Source: Cymbidium sinense (Eukaryota > Streptophyta > Magnoliopsida > Asparagales > Orchidaceae). Taken from it: 64,000 nt of DNA. Made by a program: the position numbers and the translations under genes. The notes beneath the pieces were generated by a model. The model was not told the origin of the DNA. It was given only the letters and a program-made list of their open reading frames with translations, and searched no databases. The DNA lies in NCBI GenBank assembly GCA_021442155.1, contig CM038228.1:90353737-90417736 (forward strand), given 5' to 3'. Each line of letters starts with the position of its first letter. The first letter of the stretch is position 1. Below, in pieces: positions 34,701 to 45,954 of the stretch.

Positions 34701-37700
34701 TAGCAGCCTTGGCCTTCGTGTGTAGCAATTGTGGCCAGCTTGGGACGGCCTAGCTCTACAGTTCTACGAGTTTAATATTTTTTAGTGTTTTATGGGAATA
34801 TAGTATTTATAATTCAGGGTTTAAATTAATATGCTTACTTGAAAATGAATTCATCGTTGATACTTCTAAATTATTCGTGAATATTTTTAAATTGATTTTA
34901 AAAAAAAAACTTTTTGAAAAAAAATTTAAAAGTTAGTTTAATAAAATTTGTTTTATGAGAATATATATATATAAGATGACTAAACTTTAAATAATAAATT
35001 TTTACATCAAACTACCACTTGTTTCAATTTTGTAATCATTAGTTACTTTATATGCATATTAGACATTGTTAGAAATTTCAATTTGCAAGTTCAGTTTTGA
35101 AGTTTGTCTTCAAATTAGGTACGTGCATCACATTTCTTTTTAATTTATATCAAAATTTAAGTCATCTATTAAGTACCCCATGTTTTATAGTTAATGCTGA
35201 ATGCATTATTAAATTTATTTAAGTCATGAGTGTTTGAGTTAATCAAATCAGTCTTTATTTAAGTTATAAGTGTTCTATCTTCTAAATATTTTCTCAATTA
35301 TTCTAATTTTTACTTATTTCAATAAAATTTTTCTATATTAGAATTATATTATCCATAAAAAAGCATACACTTGACAGCTCATTATGAATATCCTTTTTAA
35401 GAATCTTTAGAACCAATAGAAAAAGATGCGGTGATAATGTTGATCTTTGATGTTCTATTGATCTCTCCTATAGTTTCATTTAGGAATCATAAGTTTGATT
35501 CTTCTATAATTTTATAATTTTGAATATTTTCTTTGTCTTTTAGTGTTGATATTAAAATTGATTTTTATTGATCATTTGACATGCTTTGGTTATCCAAATT
35601 TTATTGAAAAGATTAGTCAATCAAGCTGCCACATGACTTTCTAAAAATCAATATGCATCTCATTTGAACCTACAGTCTTATTTTTATGCATCTTCTTTAG
35701 ATCTTATTCTATTTTATCTTCTTGAGTCGATCTATATTTTGTTGGCCAATAAAAGAGAAGCATGAGACTAAGTTAAGTGTTGTAGAGATGAGGATGCTTA
35801 GGTGGATAAGTGGTTTTACTTTTAGAGATAAAATGCGAAATGAGTATGTTCGGGAAAAAGTTGGAGTAGCTCCAGTGACAGATAAGATTAGAGAGAGTCG
35901 CCTTAGATGGTTTGACCACATAAAGCGTCGGCCGTCCAATGACTCGGTTAGGAGAGTAGATGCATTAGATTTGCCTTATGTTAAGAAAAATAGAGGTAGA
36001 CCTAAAAGATATGGTTAAGATGTATAAAAAATGACCTTAACACTTGAATTAAATGAGAATTTGATAATAGACATAGTGGAGAGAAGAATTCATGTAGCCG
36101 AACTTAGTGGGATAAAGGTTTGTTGTTGTTGTTGTAATCTATAATATACCTCTTTATGATTTGTTCATTGTGTGCTTCTAAAATAATTCCTTAGTAAAAC
36201 TCTCATTTAATGATTTTTTGAAGAAGCATTTTTTTATATTTGTTGATATGTTATCAAGATCCTAATATCTTTTTTTTTTAAAATCATTAACTTGATTAAC
36301 ATCTCTAGTTTGTTATCTCTTACCTGTTCTATATATCTTTTTTTTTTTCTTTTAGTTCCAAGTCTACTATACAAATCATAAAACATATGTAGCTTTTTTT
36401 TACACTTTCTCAATTCTTTTAAACTTTCTGTTAATTATTATAAACCTCAATAATACTCAATTTTATTCTTTAAATGAACATTTTGTGCATAATCATTCTA
36501 CCACAAAATTTTTTACTAGTGTAAGATTTATTTTTAGAATCTTAAAACTACTATAATAATCTTTATAACAAAACTAGCAATCTTATCTAGCATCACGTTT
36601 GGCTCAATTGAAGAAAACTAATTTGCTTCCATCATCCGATGCTAGAAACATGTCTTAGAAATATTGGTATGATAGCTTGTGACAACTTAGAACTAGTGCT
36701 TGATGTAATTTAATGGAGCCAATTAATGGAACCAAAACATAAGTTATTATTTAATGAAGCAACATCTAAAGCTAGTGCTTGACAAAGAACACAACACATG
36801 AACATTTTTAGCCATGCATCCCAAGGGTAGGCTTTTTGTCGCATCAAACTTAACTATAAAATGTTGCGCCACCTTGACTTTGAATGCAATAAACTGTCAC
36901 TGTTTAATCTTTTCAAATATTGCAACTCTAAATAAGTTTTACCATTTCTGTTTGTAGACAAGGTTTTAAAATTTTGAAAACTTGAGAAACAGTATGGTAT
37001 CACCATCCACTTTATGAGTCATACATGCAAAATGTATCTATCCGTAATTTGTCATCCCATTAAACAACCGATTCTTTTGTTGTTTCAGTTTAGAGATTGT
37101 TTGTTGCTTTGCCAAAAGTCGTTACTGCACGTCAATCTTTCAAATATCAAAGTTTAGAGAGGACACTTTTGTTTGTTCGCATCTAACACCAAAATGACTG
37201 CGTCAATCAAATTTACAGGTTCTTCAATAGAACCTCTAGCCTGTTGACCAGTACCATGACCTGGCCCAAACAAAGCCTTTAACCCATCATATTTTTTATT
37301 TTTTGCTCATTGAAGTCCGTAAGGTGGAGCTTTATTTTGGTGCAGGCGATTTGAACTTAAGATTTTGACAACAATTTCCAAAGCCCTTACAAACAAGAGT
37401 AATTAGCACCTACTACTCCGTCATACTTAGTAGGGTTTATTTAGATTCAAGTCCTTGCAGCTTCTTTGTGATCTTCCCAAAATGTAATTTAGTGCACGTG
37501 AAACGTAAGTAAACATTAAGAATGAAGATCTTACAAATACTTCCTTGCATTTTGCGAAGCTTATGCTTCTTCAACTAACAAAACATTTTTGTTTTCACTC
37601 ATTACCCTCTGGCATCAAAAACTACATCTGCTGGATTTTCTATAATTTTTTCTTTTTGTTTCTGACTCGATAAAAACTTGTTTTGAGCTGATTTTATGAC

Positions 37701-38758
37701 TCCAAACCAGTTTTATAGCAACAAATATATGCATCACTCTTCCATTGGCTAACTTTATAGGCATGTTCAACACTTCCCTGTTATAATATTTAGCATCTTG
37801 TTATCCGCTGTGTTACCTGAAAGCATTCTCTCCCTCCTTTATCAGATGCACCACTTCAAGGACTAAAGCTGATGAAGTAAACTTTTAGCATAGTAGTAGT
37901 TCAAAACCAAATCTAAATTGACATTTATCTTCTTATAGTTGGTGCTTCAGAACATTAAACTATTTTTATTTAGTATAAATAAAAAAAGGACAAAATTTGA
38001 TATTAGTTTTTCTAAATGCTTTTTATTCACAGGAAGCGGTTGTTCAACATGATTAACAGCCTTCCCACCATATTTGAAGTTGTCACAGGAGCAGTCAAGA
38101 AACAACCAAAAGAAAAAACCCCTAATGGAAACAGCAAGATCAGCAAATCTAACTCTAAGGTAAATTTAAACACTTAAGAAATCTGTAATACTTTTTTATC
38201 TAGTTTTATTTTATTTTATTTTAGTTTTGGGGGATTTACATACATGCCACATAATTCTTATGAATTTACATGTCTGCACCAAAGTCTTAATATCTGCATA
38301 AATAACATATAAATATTTATTATCACATCAAAAATATCACTATCTCTAACTATTTTTAAGTGAAATACATCTTGTTATGCATAGGAAAATGTTATATATA
38401 CGTAAATATCAAATTTTACTAATTGCATGTAAATTCATAAGATTTATGTGGTATATGTATGTAAATCTTCCTTTTATTTTTTTGATCCCAGCCAAAGACG
38501 GCATCGAAATTGGCTCTCCCGAAAGATGATGATGAGAGCGAAGAAGAAGAAGACGACGAAGAAGAAGAGGATGACGAACACGGGAACACTCTATGCGGCG
38601 CTTGCGGCGACAACTACGCCAATGATGAGTTCTGGATATGCTGCGATGTATGCGAAAAATGGTTTCATGGAAAATGTGTGAGGATCACTCCAGCTAGAGC
38701 TGAACACATCAAGCAGTACAAGTGCCCTGCCTGCAGCAACAAGAGGGCTAGGTCATGA
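29501..38758 (+). CDS. AL: Alfin-like PHD-finger protein (H3K4me3 reader), five exons
   Basis: Nuclear chromatin reader of the plant ALFIN-LIKE family. The N-terminal Alfin domain (DUF3594) acts in protein contacts and the C-terminal PHD finger binds H3K4me2/3. Exons: 29501-29600, 29695-29727, 30232-30460, 38033-38159, 38492-38758. All have GT-AG borders and phases agree, giving 251 aa, the usual family length. Seen: [20 protein letters not shown] start, [82 protein letters not shown] Lys/Ser linker and an acidic Asp/Glu stretch (residues about 174-192) precede the PHD finger, with C198, C201, C214, C217, H222, C225, C241 and C244 as metal ligands and Y205/W211 as likely cage residues. The end is KRARS. 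The reading frame is intact. Which AL paralogue this is cannot be decided here; it is closest in wording to the AL5-like group. Confidence 0.96.
32906..33115. repeat. perfect 105-bp tandem duplication
   Basis: 32906-33010 and 33011-33115 are identical base for base (start AAGTTCAGGCCAGG, end GATTGATTAAGAAATTA) and directly adjacent. No coding sense is seen. Confidence 0.95.
33392..33988 (+). mobile_element. 5'-truncated RTE LINE copy with 17-bp target-site duplication
   Basis: The 17-bp word AGAAAAAGCAACCACCC is present exactly at 33375-33391 and 33989-34005. Between them lies the C-terminal end of an [53 protein letters not shown], then the usual (GTT)n 3' tail. The first 27 bp of the insert (CACTTAGTGGGATAAAG then ACTTGTTGTT) is a copy of the element's own 3' end. 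Stops are present, so it is dead on arrival or decayed. Confidence 0.85.
35230..35735 (-). mobile_element. older RTE LINE fragment, left part
   Basis: On the minus strand it reads [20 protein letters not shown] and [15 protein letters not shown], matching the LSPYLF ... FADDIVL segment of plant RTE reverse transcriptases, with the catalytic Asp pair degraded to DN. Continues beyond the younger insertion at 36137. Confidence 0.7.
35736..36136 (+). mobile_element. younger RTE LINE copy nested in the older one
   Basis: Reads [40 protein letters not shown] and [10 protein letters not shown], the RTE C-terminus, then GGGATAAAGG and (GTT)n. The open frame 35722-36018 belongs to it. Flanks share ATCTATA (35729 region and 36137 region), a possible short target duplication. 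Confidence 0.8.
36137..36400 (-). mobile_element. older RTE LINE fragment, right part
   Basis: Minus-strand reading contains [14 protein letters not shown] (about 36340-36385), matching the 'LYxRLGTKEGEKDIY' linker upstream of the RTE reverse transcriptase. Same orientation as 35230-35735, interrupted by the + strand copy. Confidence 0.6.
38230..38474. repeat. MITE, TACATACATACCACA family, copy 2, at the last Alfin-like intron end
   Basis: About 45-bp terminal inverted repeats (38230-38275 and 38428-38474): GGATTTACATACATGCCACA and its inverted relative TGTGGTATATGTATGTAAATC. It fills most of the 332-bp last intron and ends about 17 bp before exon 5 at 38492. Its terminal TCTTCC leads straight into the polypyrimidine tract. 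Confidence 0.85.
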
Positions 38759-39400
38759 AAAAGAAGAAGAAGAAGAAGAAGAAGAAGAAGAAGAGATAAG
38801 CAAGTTTATGTTTAGTTTTTAGATTTTAGTTCCGTTCTCTGTGATGTATGAACAATTGCAGTTGCAGTTTAGACTTCTGATTATTGCTGTTTTGGGCATG
38901 TTATTAGTCTTTCTGCTGAAAGCTGAACCTCGGTGTTGCTATTTGATTTAGTGCTGGATTAATCAGGGGTTTTTTTTTTTAATTTAGAATTTGATTTTAG
39001 GTCAAATTGATCTTTCCTTTCTCTTCTCTTGGCCAACATATATAAATTTATAAAATCTTAGTCCATAATGTAGTTTTCTTAGCTTTGGTAAGGGAGGCCA
39101 AAGCTGAGTAGAGTTTGTACTTCAGCTTTCATGGTGTTGGGGCATGAGATGCGATTCTAATGTGGAAGGCATATGAGTTATGCATACCTTTTATTTTTTA
39201 AAAGGTTTATAAATATACCACATAATTTATATATATTTATATATCTAATATTTAAAATTAGATATTTATTCATCAAATATTACTTTATTTTGATTTGTGA
39301 CAATAATCTTCCAAGCAAGTAGATAGTTTCTTTGAGAATACTTGATATTAAATACTTGCAAGAAAACAAATCTCTCTTTTGATGCTCAAGAAACAATATA
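38759..39400 (+). other. Alfin-like 3' UTR and downstream sequence
   Basis: A (GAA)n tract (about 38760-38795) directly follows the stop. A transcribed-looking, less AT-rich stretch runs to about 39000. About 39205-39265 resembles one half of the TACATACATACCACA MITE. No poly(A) signal can be assigned with confidence. Confidence 0.5.
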
Positions 39401-39657
39401 GTCAATACTATAAAGTTTCTTTTATTTTAAATGTAGGATATATTTTAATTGATTAAATATTAAAAAAAAAAAAGTAATCTTTGCACATATTAGTGTTGGA
39501 TATACAAAAAAAATCGGGATTTTTAGAAGCAAGCAGATTGTCAGATTGAAATACGTTGTCAAAGAAAAGCTGATTGAATTGCCGAAGGTCCGTAGCCGTC
39601 GGATTATCAATCAGACGGTTAAGATTATTAGCCCTCTTAGGGTTTGTTTGATCCATT

Positions 39658-39665
39658 TATATAAA
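39658..39665 (+). promoter_or_regulatory. TATA box of a possible transcription unit
   Basis: TATATAAA preceded by AGGGTTTG and followed about 25-35 bp later by a pyrimidine-rich leader-like stretch (39680-39745). The arrangement looks like a plant core promoter, but no convincing coding sequence follows. Confidence 0.35.
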
Positions 39666-40509
39666 CCATTCGTTAACTCTTCGCTCTCTCCCGCCTCCCC
39701 TTCTCCTTCTTCCACACTGCTAATCTGTTTCTTCTCAGGTGTTCTGCCTTTTATTATTATTATTATTATCTGTTTTTTCTGGGGAAAGGTTATGATTTGG
39801 CCGGTAACGATGATGAAAGAAGATGAATCTTCATGAGCGGATCAGAAAAATGATTAGTTCAACTATATTCGCTGCGTTCTTTCTGAGTTCTTCTTGCTCC
39901 CCTCATCAATTATTGTGCTTTCTTGTTTTATTATTTTATTATTTTTTACTTTATGATGATTGTTGCTGTTGCTTTTCTTCGATCGCGCTGTCCAGCGATG
40001 TTTCTTCAGAGTTCTTCTCGTTTTATTCTGTCATTCTCTTCTGTTCGAAACTATTTTTAAAAGAAATATTTATGTGTTTATTTTGATTTATGTGCTTTTT
40101 TCGATTTCTTATTTGATTCAGTTGAATTCAATTTATCGATTATAGACTTCAGAGTTTTGATTCAAGGCTTGTTCATATTGCGAGAGATTGCAACAGCAAC
40201 CTCGATCTCTCTCTCTCTCTCATTCTTCTCCCCCATCTTTATAAAAATTGCTTCTTGAAGGAAGAAAGTTATGCTTTTTATACCTTCGAACTTTCAGAAA
40301 CGCATGTGATTGAATTTATTGAAAATTTTTATGTAAACAAACCCTGTAGGAGAAAAAAAAAATTGATGCTCGATTATGTTTTAGTAGTAGAAGTTAAAAC
40401 AAAATTTGGCAGAATGCTAGACTTCTTGATAAAAATCTTATGAGTATTTGATATTTTGTTGGAGGCTGTTTTATTTCTCATAATTTTGTTCTTCACTTGT
40501 CTTAGGAGT

Positions 40510-40578
40510 GATGGCTGTTGTGTTTGTGCCCTGCAACCATGATCATGAATTGGTAGGATATATGTTGAGGAGGAGATA
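40510..40578 (+). pseudogene. very short NAC-domain-like remnant
   Basis: The open stretch MAVVFVPCNHDHELVGYMLRRR then stop resembles the start of NAC domains (FxFxPTDEELVxYYLxRK). Only about nine positions agree and nothing of the rest of a NAC domain is seen, so chance is a real alternative. Confidence 0.2.
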
Positions 40579-41329
40579 GAACACACAGTAGCAAGGAGAG
40601 TGATGCTTTCTAGCTTAGCTCAAGGACTTCTACATAGGGGTTAGTGGGGGTGTTGATTTTGGGGAGGGAGGAGAATAAAGAGAATGGGTTTATTTCCCCT
40701 TGGTTTAGCTTTTGCCATGTGTTTCTTTGTTGGTTAGAATAGTGTAAGTTGGTAGTGTATGGAGGAGAAGAGGAAATTATGCAAAATAATCAAAATATTA
40801 TTATTTTTATGCTCATCTTCTTGTTTTCATTTATATTGGAGTTGTGATCAAAGCTTGAAAGAACATGAAATTCTTTCTCCCATTTTTTAGTTTTCTCAAC
40901 ATTTGGTATTATTGTTTTAACTTTTATGTTGCACACTTCTTCACCATCATCATCATGGTTGTAGGTTTACAAAATGATTGATTTTTTTTTGTGGCATGAA
41001 GAAATATGGCTTATCATCTTTGATGATGTTTTCATAGAAGTTGACCTTTACTTTACTTTGGGGAGCAAAGCATGAGCAACTATTTAAATTCATTCATAAA
41101 GGTTGTGTGGTGAGTGCCACACCATTGCGAGCAATATGATGAACATATGAGTGGAAACCTAGCTTCGGATTGTTGTTTGATTGTATGTTGGGAAGAAGAC
41201 ATGGATCCACATGATGCAATAATTTTATGGTTTCTACAAACTCAATGATGATGATGATGATGAAGTAACTGAAATTGCCTTCCATTTCGAGGAACTTAGA
41301 AGAGGAGTTAAGATAAGTCAAGTTTAACT

Positions 41330-43661
41330 CATAAGCTAGCTTAATTTAGTTTAATAAATGATTTATGAGTTGTGTTTTTTTTGAGATAATTTTAGTCATT
41401 TTTTATGCTTGTTTTTCGAGAACAAAGCAAGTCTTAATCAATTGATTGAGCTAAGGAATGCTATGAATTGAATTTGATGAGATAATAATTTAAGTTTGAG
41501 ATAATCTTGACTCAATTTTTAGCTATCTTGTTTCAATTTTTTAGCTCATTCTATTTGTTTAAAAATATTAATATAAAATACATGTATAATATATTAAAAT
41601 TTAATAGTTTTAATATAAATTTGTTAAAATATATGAATTTATATCTCATTTTTTATATTAGGTATTTATTACTTTTTTGTTATTTTTATTATTTTATTGC
41701 TATTAACTTAGTTTACATTATTTATATAAATAACTTAGGTGATTGTTTAAATATTGAATAATAAACTAATGATTTTATGTTCTTAAGTTACCATAAATAT
41801 TTCTATCATATGCAATAAGTTTCTACCCTAAATAAAATCTTTTCAAAATTTTATCTTATTTTTAACATAATATCTTGGACAAATGTTTTGGGATATTTTA
41901 TGCCTAAATACATAATAAAATTTTGTTGTTGGTCAAGTCAAAAGACAAAGAGGGTGAATCTCTATCATAAAGGGGTTCTCTCATAGGTCAAGCAATCTTT
42001 TAAGGGTAAGAATGGTGATTCTCATTTTTGCAAGAATGATATAATATAATATGTATGATATTAGACATATAACATATAATTGAGAGGTTGTTAAATTTTT
42101 TAGTTATTTTGATTATATCTTAAGTTTTAGAATGAGGTTGAAAGTTATTTTAAATTTTAGTTATGAGTTGTTATTTGGGTAGAAAAATTAATTTTTTTTA
42201 AGAACCTATCACATCCTGACAACACATTAAAATATCAATCAAGAAGAAATTATAAAAATTATGTTGTTTTAGTGCATAAGTTAAATATAACAATAATCAT
42301 TTTATAAATTACCGTGAAAGAATAAAGGGCTAGTGCGATTAGGTATCATCACACATCTTCAAAAAAGAGAAAAATTAGGTAGTCGAGTTTTACCCTTATG
42401 TAGATCAAATTATAGAAGAATATTATAATTTAGAATTAAATACATGCTATGGGATTTTCATTTTTCACTTTTTCTTCTTTCTTCATTCTTTTGATTTATT
42501 TTGCTTTAAGGCATCACATGTCCTCCTAGAACTAAGTATTTTAGCCAGTAGTTATCCTAAATCTTATTACATTAATCTAATTCTTATTGCAAAAATTATA
42601 TTTTCATGTAAAAATAAATTTAATCACATTTGCAAAATAAATGTTAGCTAAATATGTATATTCTCAAGCAGTTATATTTTATAATTTGAATCAACACTTA
42701 CAATGGATAATAATTAAGCACATATGTCCTAATCATGGATTATGCTAAGAGGCTAAGTAACCTCGAAGTAGAAGCATTTATATTTTCTTTAGTGACCCCA
42801 TTAACATAATCCCACGCAGAAAATAACATTAAGATAAGAATGACATAACATTTAGTCTACGAATCATAATCCTAACATTCAGTCTAAAATATTATATCAT
42901 AAAATAAAATATAATATTATTACATATAGTGTCTTAACCTAGAACTAGAAGTAATGATTTAGTATTTTAATGTGTGTTTAAGTTTAGTGTGCTATGTCTT
43001 AGCTAGGTTTTTAAATTGTAATTATCTAAAATTTGGAATTGTTTAAGTTACACATTAAGGGTGATTTTGTTTTGAGTTATTTTGGGAATTTGTGAATTTT
43101 AATTTATATTTTTTTTTATTTTATTTGATTTACACTTAGCATCTAAGTGTTGTAAAAGGAATAATGAGATTTAACCTCATTCATCGCTACTTTAAGTTAT
43201 TTTCTGAAACATGTTTTTATGATTTGATTTTTTTAGTGAATGATTTATTAAATGTGTTGTTAGTATTAAGTTTAGGTTAATCTTAAAAGATCATATTCAA
43301 CATGAAAAATATCTTAAGATTAATGTGGTTGAATTACTATCACATAGAATATATTATACCATTCTTTTTCATCACCCATAACATACATATGATTTAACAT
43401 TTAATATATCTATACATACAATATACTTTAGCATGCTTAGATGATTATGAATGCACATGTTTTTAATAGAAAATGAGATTTTCATTTCTTTAATCAAATA
43501 CACACACATGTTTAAAAGATGTAAGCAAGTATATGCCGTTGTTTAAATCAGGGAAGTGAGATAATTAAAACCTCTTAGGCATTTAAAGCTCGTGATTCAA
43601 TACCTGATATATATTGTATCTTAAATACATATGAATGTACACATAACTATAAGAATGAAAA
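41330..43661. other. AT-rich intergenic sequence, no gene
   Basis: No protein-coding similarity or structured repeat was seen. The last 150 bp (about 43510-43620) resembles 50060-50170 on the far side of the chromovirus. Confidence 0.6.
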
Positions 43662-44390
43662 TGATGTAGGGCATCATCGTCACCGTCGTCGATGTCATCA
43701 TCATAAAGCTTAAATTCATGATTGGGTCTTTTATTATAATTTAAGTTATGTATTGTTGGGCTTTTATATTTTATATATGTCTTGAGTTTATATGTATCTT
43801 TTTCATGTCATGAGTCATAGTAGGTATGATATTTTTAGTATGGTGGTGAGTGGTAGGTTTGATAATGGTGGTAGGTTTAGTAGTAGGTGGTGAAAGGTTA
43901 TGATGAGTTGGTTTGAGTATTCTTAACTCTCTCTTTCAATCTTATAAATAGGGAGGCTCTTGTAATGCTTGTACTTGATTTGAAATAAAAGTTATATTCT
44001 TAAATTTCTTTTACTATTATTCTGTGCTTTCCTCTGAGTGACTACTTTTGAGTGTGTGAGTTCAACCCTTAGAGAAGACTTCTAAGGAAGGAACGCGTGA
44101 TCCACATCGATAAAGCTTTGTAGAGGTCGACCAACTTATCTTCGCTTCAGTTATTTTAAATCTGTATAGTTGGATCGTTCTCATAACTTTTCGTTATTTC
44201 TTTGCACTTATAAGATTGGATCTAGTATGGTTAACATAACTTTAATCAAAATATTTTCAACTTCACTAAATTCATAATATTGTGAATGCGCTCAATAGTA
44301 GTGTGCATTTATCATTATTTTTTATGAGGATTTAAGAATTATCGGTGTAATAAATATCATATCATAAAAAAATACCCTTATCCTACATCA
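43662..44390 (+). repeat. 5' LTR of the chromovirus
   Basis: 729 bp. Direct repeat of 49254-49963; shared words include CATCATCATAAAGCTTAAAT, TTATTGGGCTTTTATATTTT-like sequence, AATAAAAGTTAT and GTAGTGTGCATTTATCATTA. U3/R content includes a TATAAATAGG box (about 43943-43952). Confidence 0.9.
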
Positions 44391-44394
44391 TATT

Positions 44395-44406
44395 TGGTAT
44401 CAGAGC
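44395..44406 (+). other. primer-binding site (initiator tRNA-Met type)
   Basis: TGGTATCAGAGC, four bases after the 5' LTR, complementary to the 3' end of plant initiator tRNA-Met, the usual primer of chromoviruses. Confidence 0.9.
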
Positions 44407-44622
44407 AAGTATGTTTCTTTGGGAACATCTTGTTTAGTATTGAGTTTTATTTTTGCATTAGAGTAATCTTGTAATTCATTATTTAAAAAAATATACAAAA
44501 TTTTTATCTAATTAGAGTATTTACTTATTTTTTAATTGTGTCTTTGATTTCATTACATTGCATATTTTTTTTAAAATTAATTAAATATTTGCTTATATTA
44601 AAATTTTTAAAAGAATATCATC

Positions 44623-45905
44623 ATGTCAACTCATAGCGATCTTAGATATCAAGATCAATCCTTAGATGAAAAATATAATTCCTATGAATTTTTACTAGAT
44701 AAAATAGAAACACTTACTCTTATGCACCAATAAATCTTTAATGAATTTCAAAAACGATTTGAAGCCTTAGAACAAAAAGTTGGTTGGCTGACAACACATT
44801 CACCAGAAACTAATCCAGTCCTAAAACTTCAACTTGAAGAGAGAGGTCATCCTATCGATCCCATTCCTCTTCCTCTCCCGCCTCATCCACATTCTCCTAT
44901 TAGACCCCGTTATCGCTCTAGGAACAACTTTAATGAATATCCCGAGTTTGATGAGGTACTTCCTTACCCATCTCATCGAATAGGAAGACAATTAAGATGA
45001 GATGAAGGTTATGCTCATCGAACTCCTTATGAGCATTATCCTCGACATTACGAAGAGCCATGATTTAATTTTGTTGCCCCTCGACGTACACTTAGAGAAC
45101 CTGATGATAATGTATTTGTAGGGTTAAAATTGATCCACCTACTTTTGATAATCGACTTGATCCTAAAATTTTCTTAGATTGGTTAGTAGATATGGACCAA
45201 TATTTTGATTGGATGCCCATGTCGAAAGAAAGACAAGTTCGTTTTGCTTGCATGAAATTAACTAGCCATGCTAAGACTTATAGATTAATCTCACACGAAA
45301 ATATCAACGATTAAGACAACCACCTATTGCCTCTTGGGATGAGATGAAAGAAATTTTAAAGCAAAAATATATGCCATTAAATTTTCATGATCAATTTATG
45401 GATGAAATGACTACGCTTAAACAAAGGATCTTTAAGCATTGTTGTATATGACATTTGATTTGATGAATTGATGAGTTGTGATGTTAGAGAGGATCATCGA
45501 CCGCAATCTCTAGATTTAGAAGGCGATCGATAGTAATGAAATGATAACCCGAAATTTATTCTCTTGAGGATGCATTTGAGTGGTGACTCAAATTGAACAA
45601 TATCTATCACAACCTTATGCGATTCATAACTTCATCTATAAACAATTCTCAATCGCGTGTTACCCCTCATACTTTAGCAGTTCCTAAAGGATTTAGTGAA
45701 ACAAAAGGAAAAGCTTTAATGGGAACATCTGGTTCTAAGACTTCTAGCATTACTTGTTTTACATGTGGTAAAATTGGTCATTATGCAAGTACTTGTCCTC
45801 GTCGAAACTTACACTTAGATTATGAAAATGAGGATCAACAAATGAAAATAATGATAATCAAATTGTAGTTGACCCTTGTGAAGAAGCTAGTGATGAAGAA
45901 CATTA
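44623..45905 (+). pseudogene. chromovirus gag
   Basis: Starts MSTHSDLRYQDQSLDEKYNS at 44623. A Pro-rich linker (IPLPLPPHPHSP), a capsid region (LDPKIFLDWLVDMDQYFDW, FACMKLTSHAKTYR; about 45150-45300) and a zinc knuckle CFTCGKIGHYASTC (about 45757-45798) follow. In-frame stops near 44731 and 44998 and frameshifts near 45120 and 45310 break it. Confidence 0.85.
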
Positions 45906-45954
45906 GATGAGTCTCATATATACGGTGTGTTAGCTACCCATGAGTTAATATTGA

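Larger units (their letters stand above)
30461..38032 (+). other. 7.6-kb fourth intron of the Alfin-like gene, filled with repeats
   Basis: Holds RTE LINE copies (33392-33988, 35230-36400), a perfect 105-bp tandem duplication (32906-33115), and short repeats with an ATTAGCTTTATCCCAA-like word (31938-31990, 34200-34240). That word resembles the reverse complement of plant RTE 3' ends. Apart from these it is AT-rich with no coding sign. The gene's other introns are 94-504 bp, apart from a 332-bp last intron that holds a MITE. Confidence 0.7.

Noticed and set aside
41094..41321. Minus-strand 75-codon frame containing an ATG/ATC microsatellite
   Set aside because: No similarity I can support; the Ile run comes from the microsatellite.
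39540..41330. Possible microRNA gene
   Set aside because: I compared the region by eye with common conserved plant microRNAs and found no match or long hairpin.
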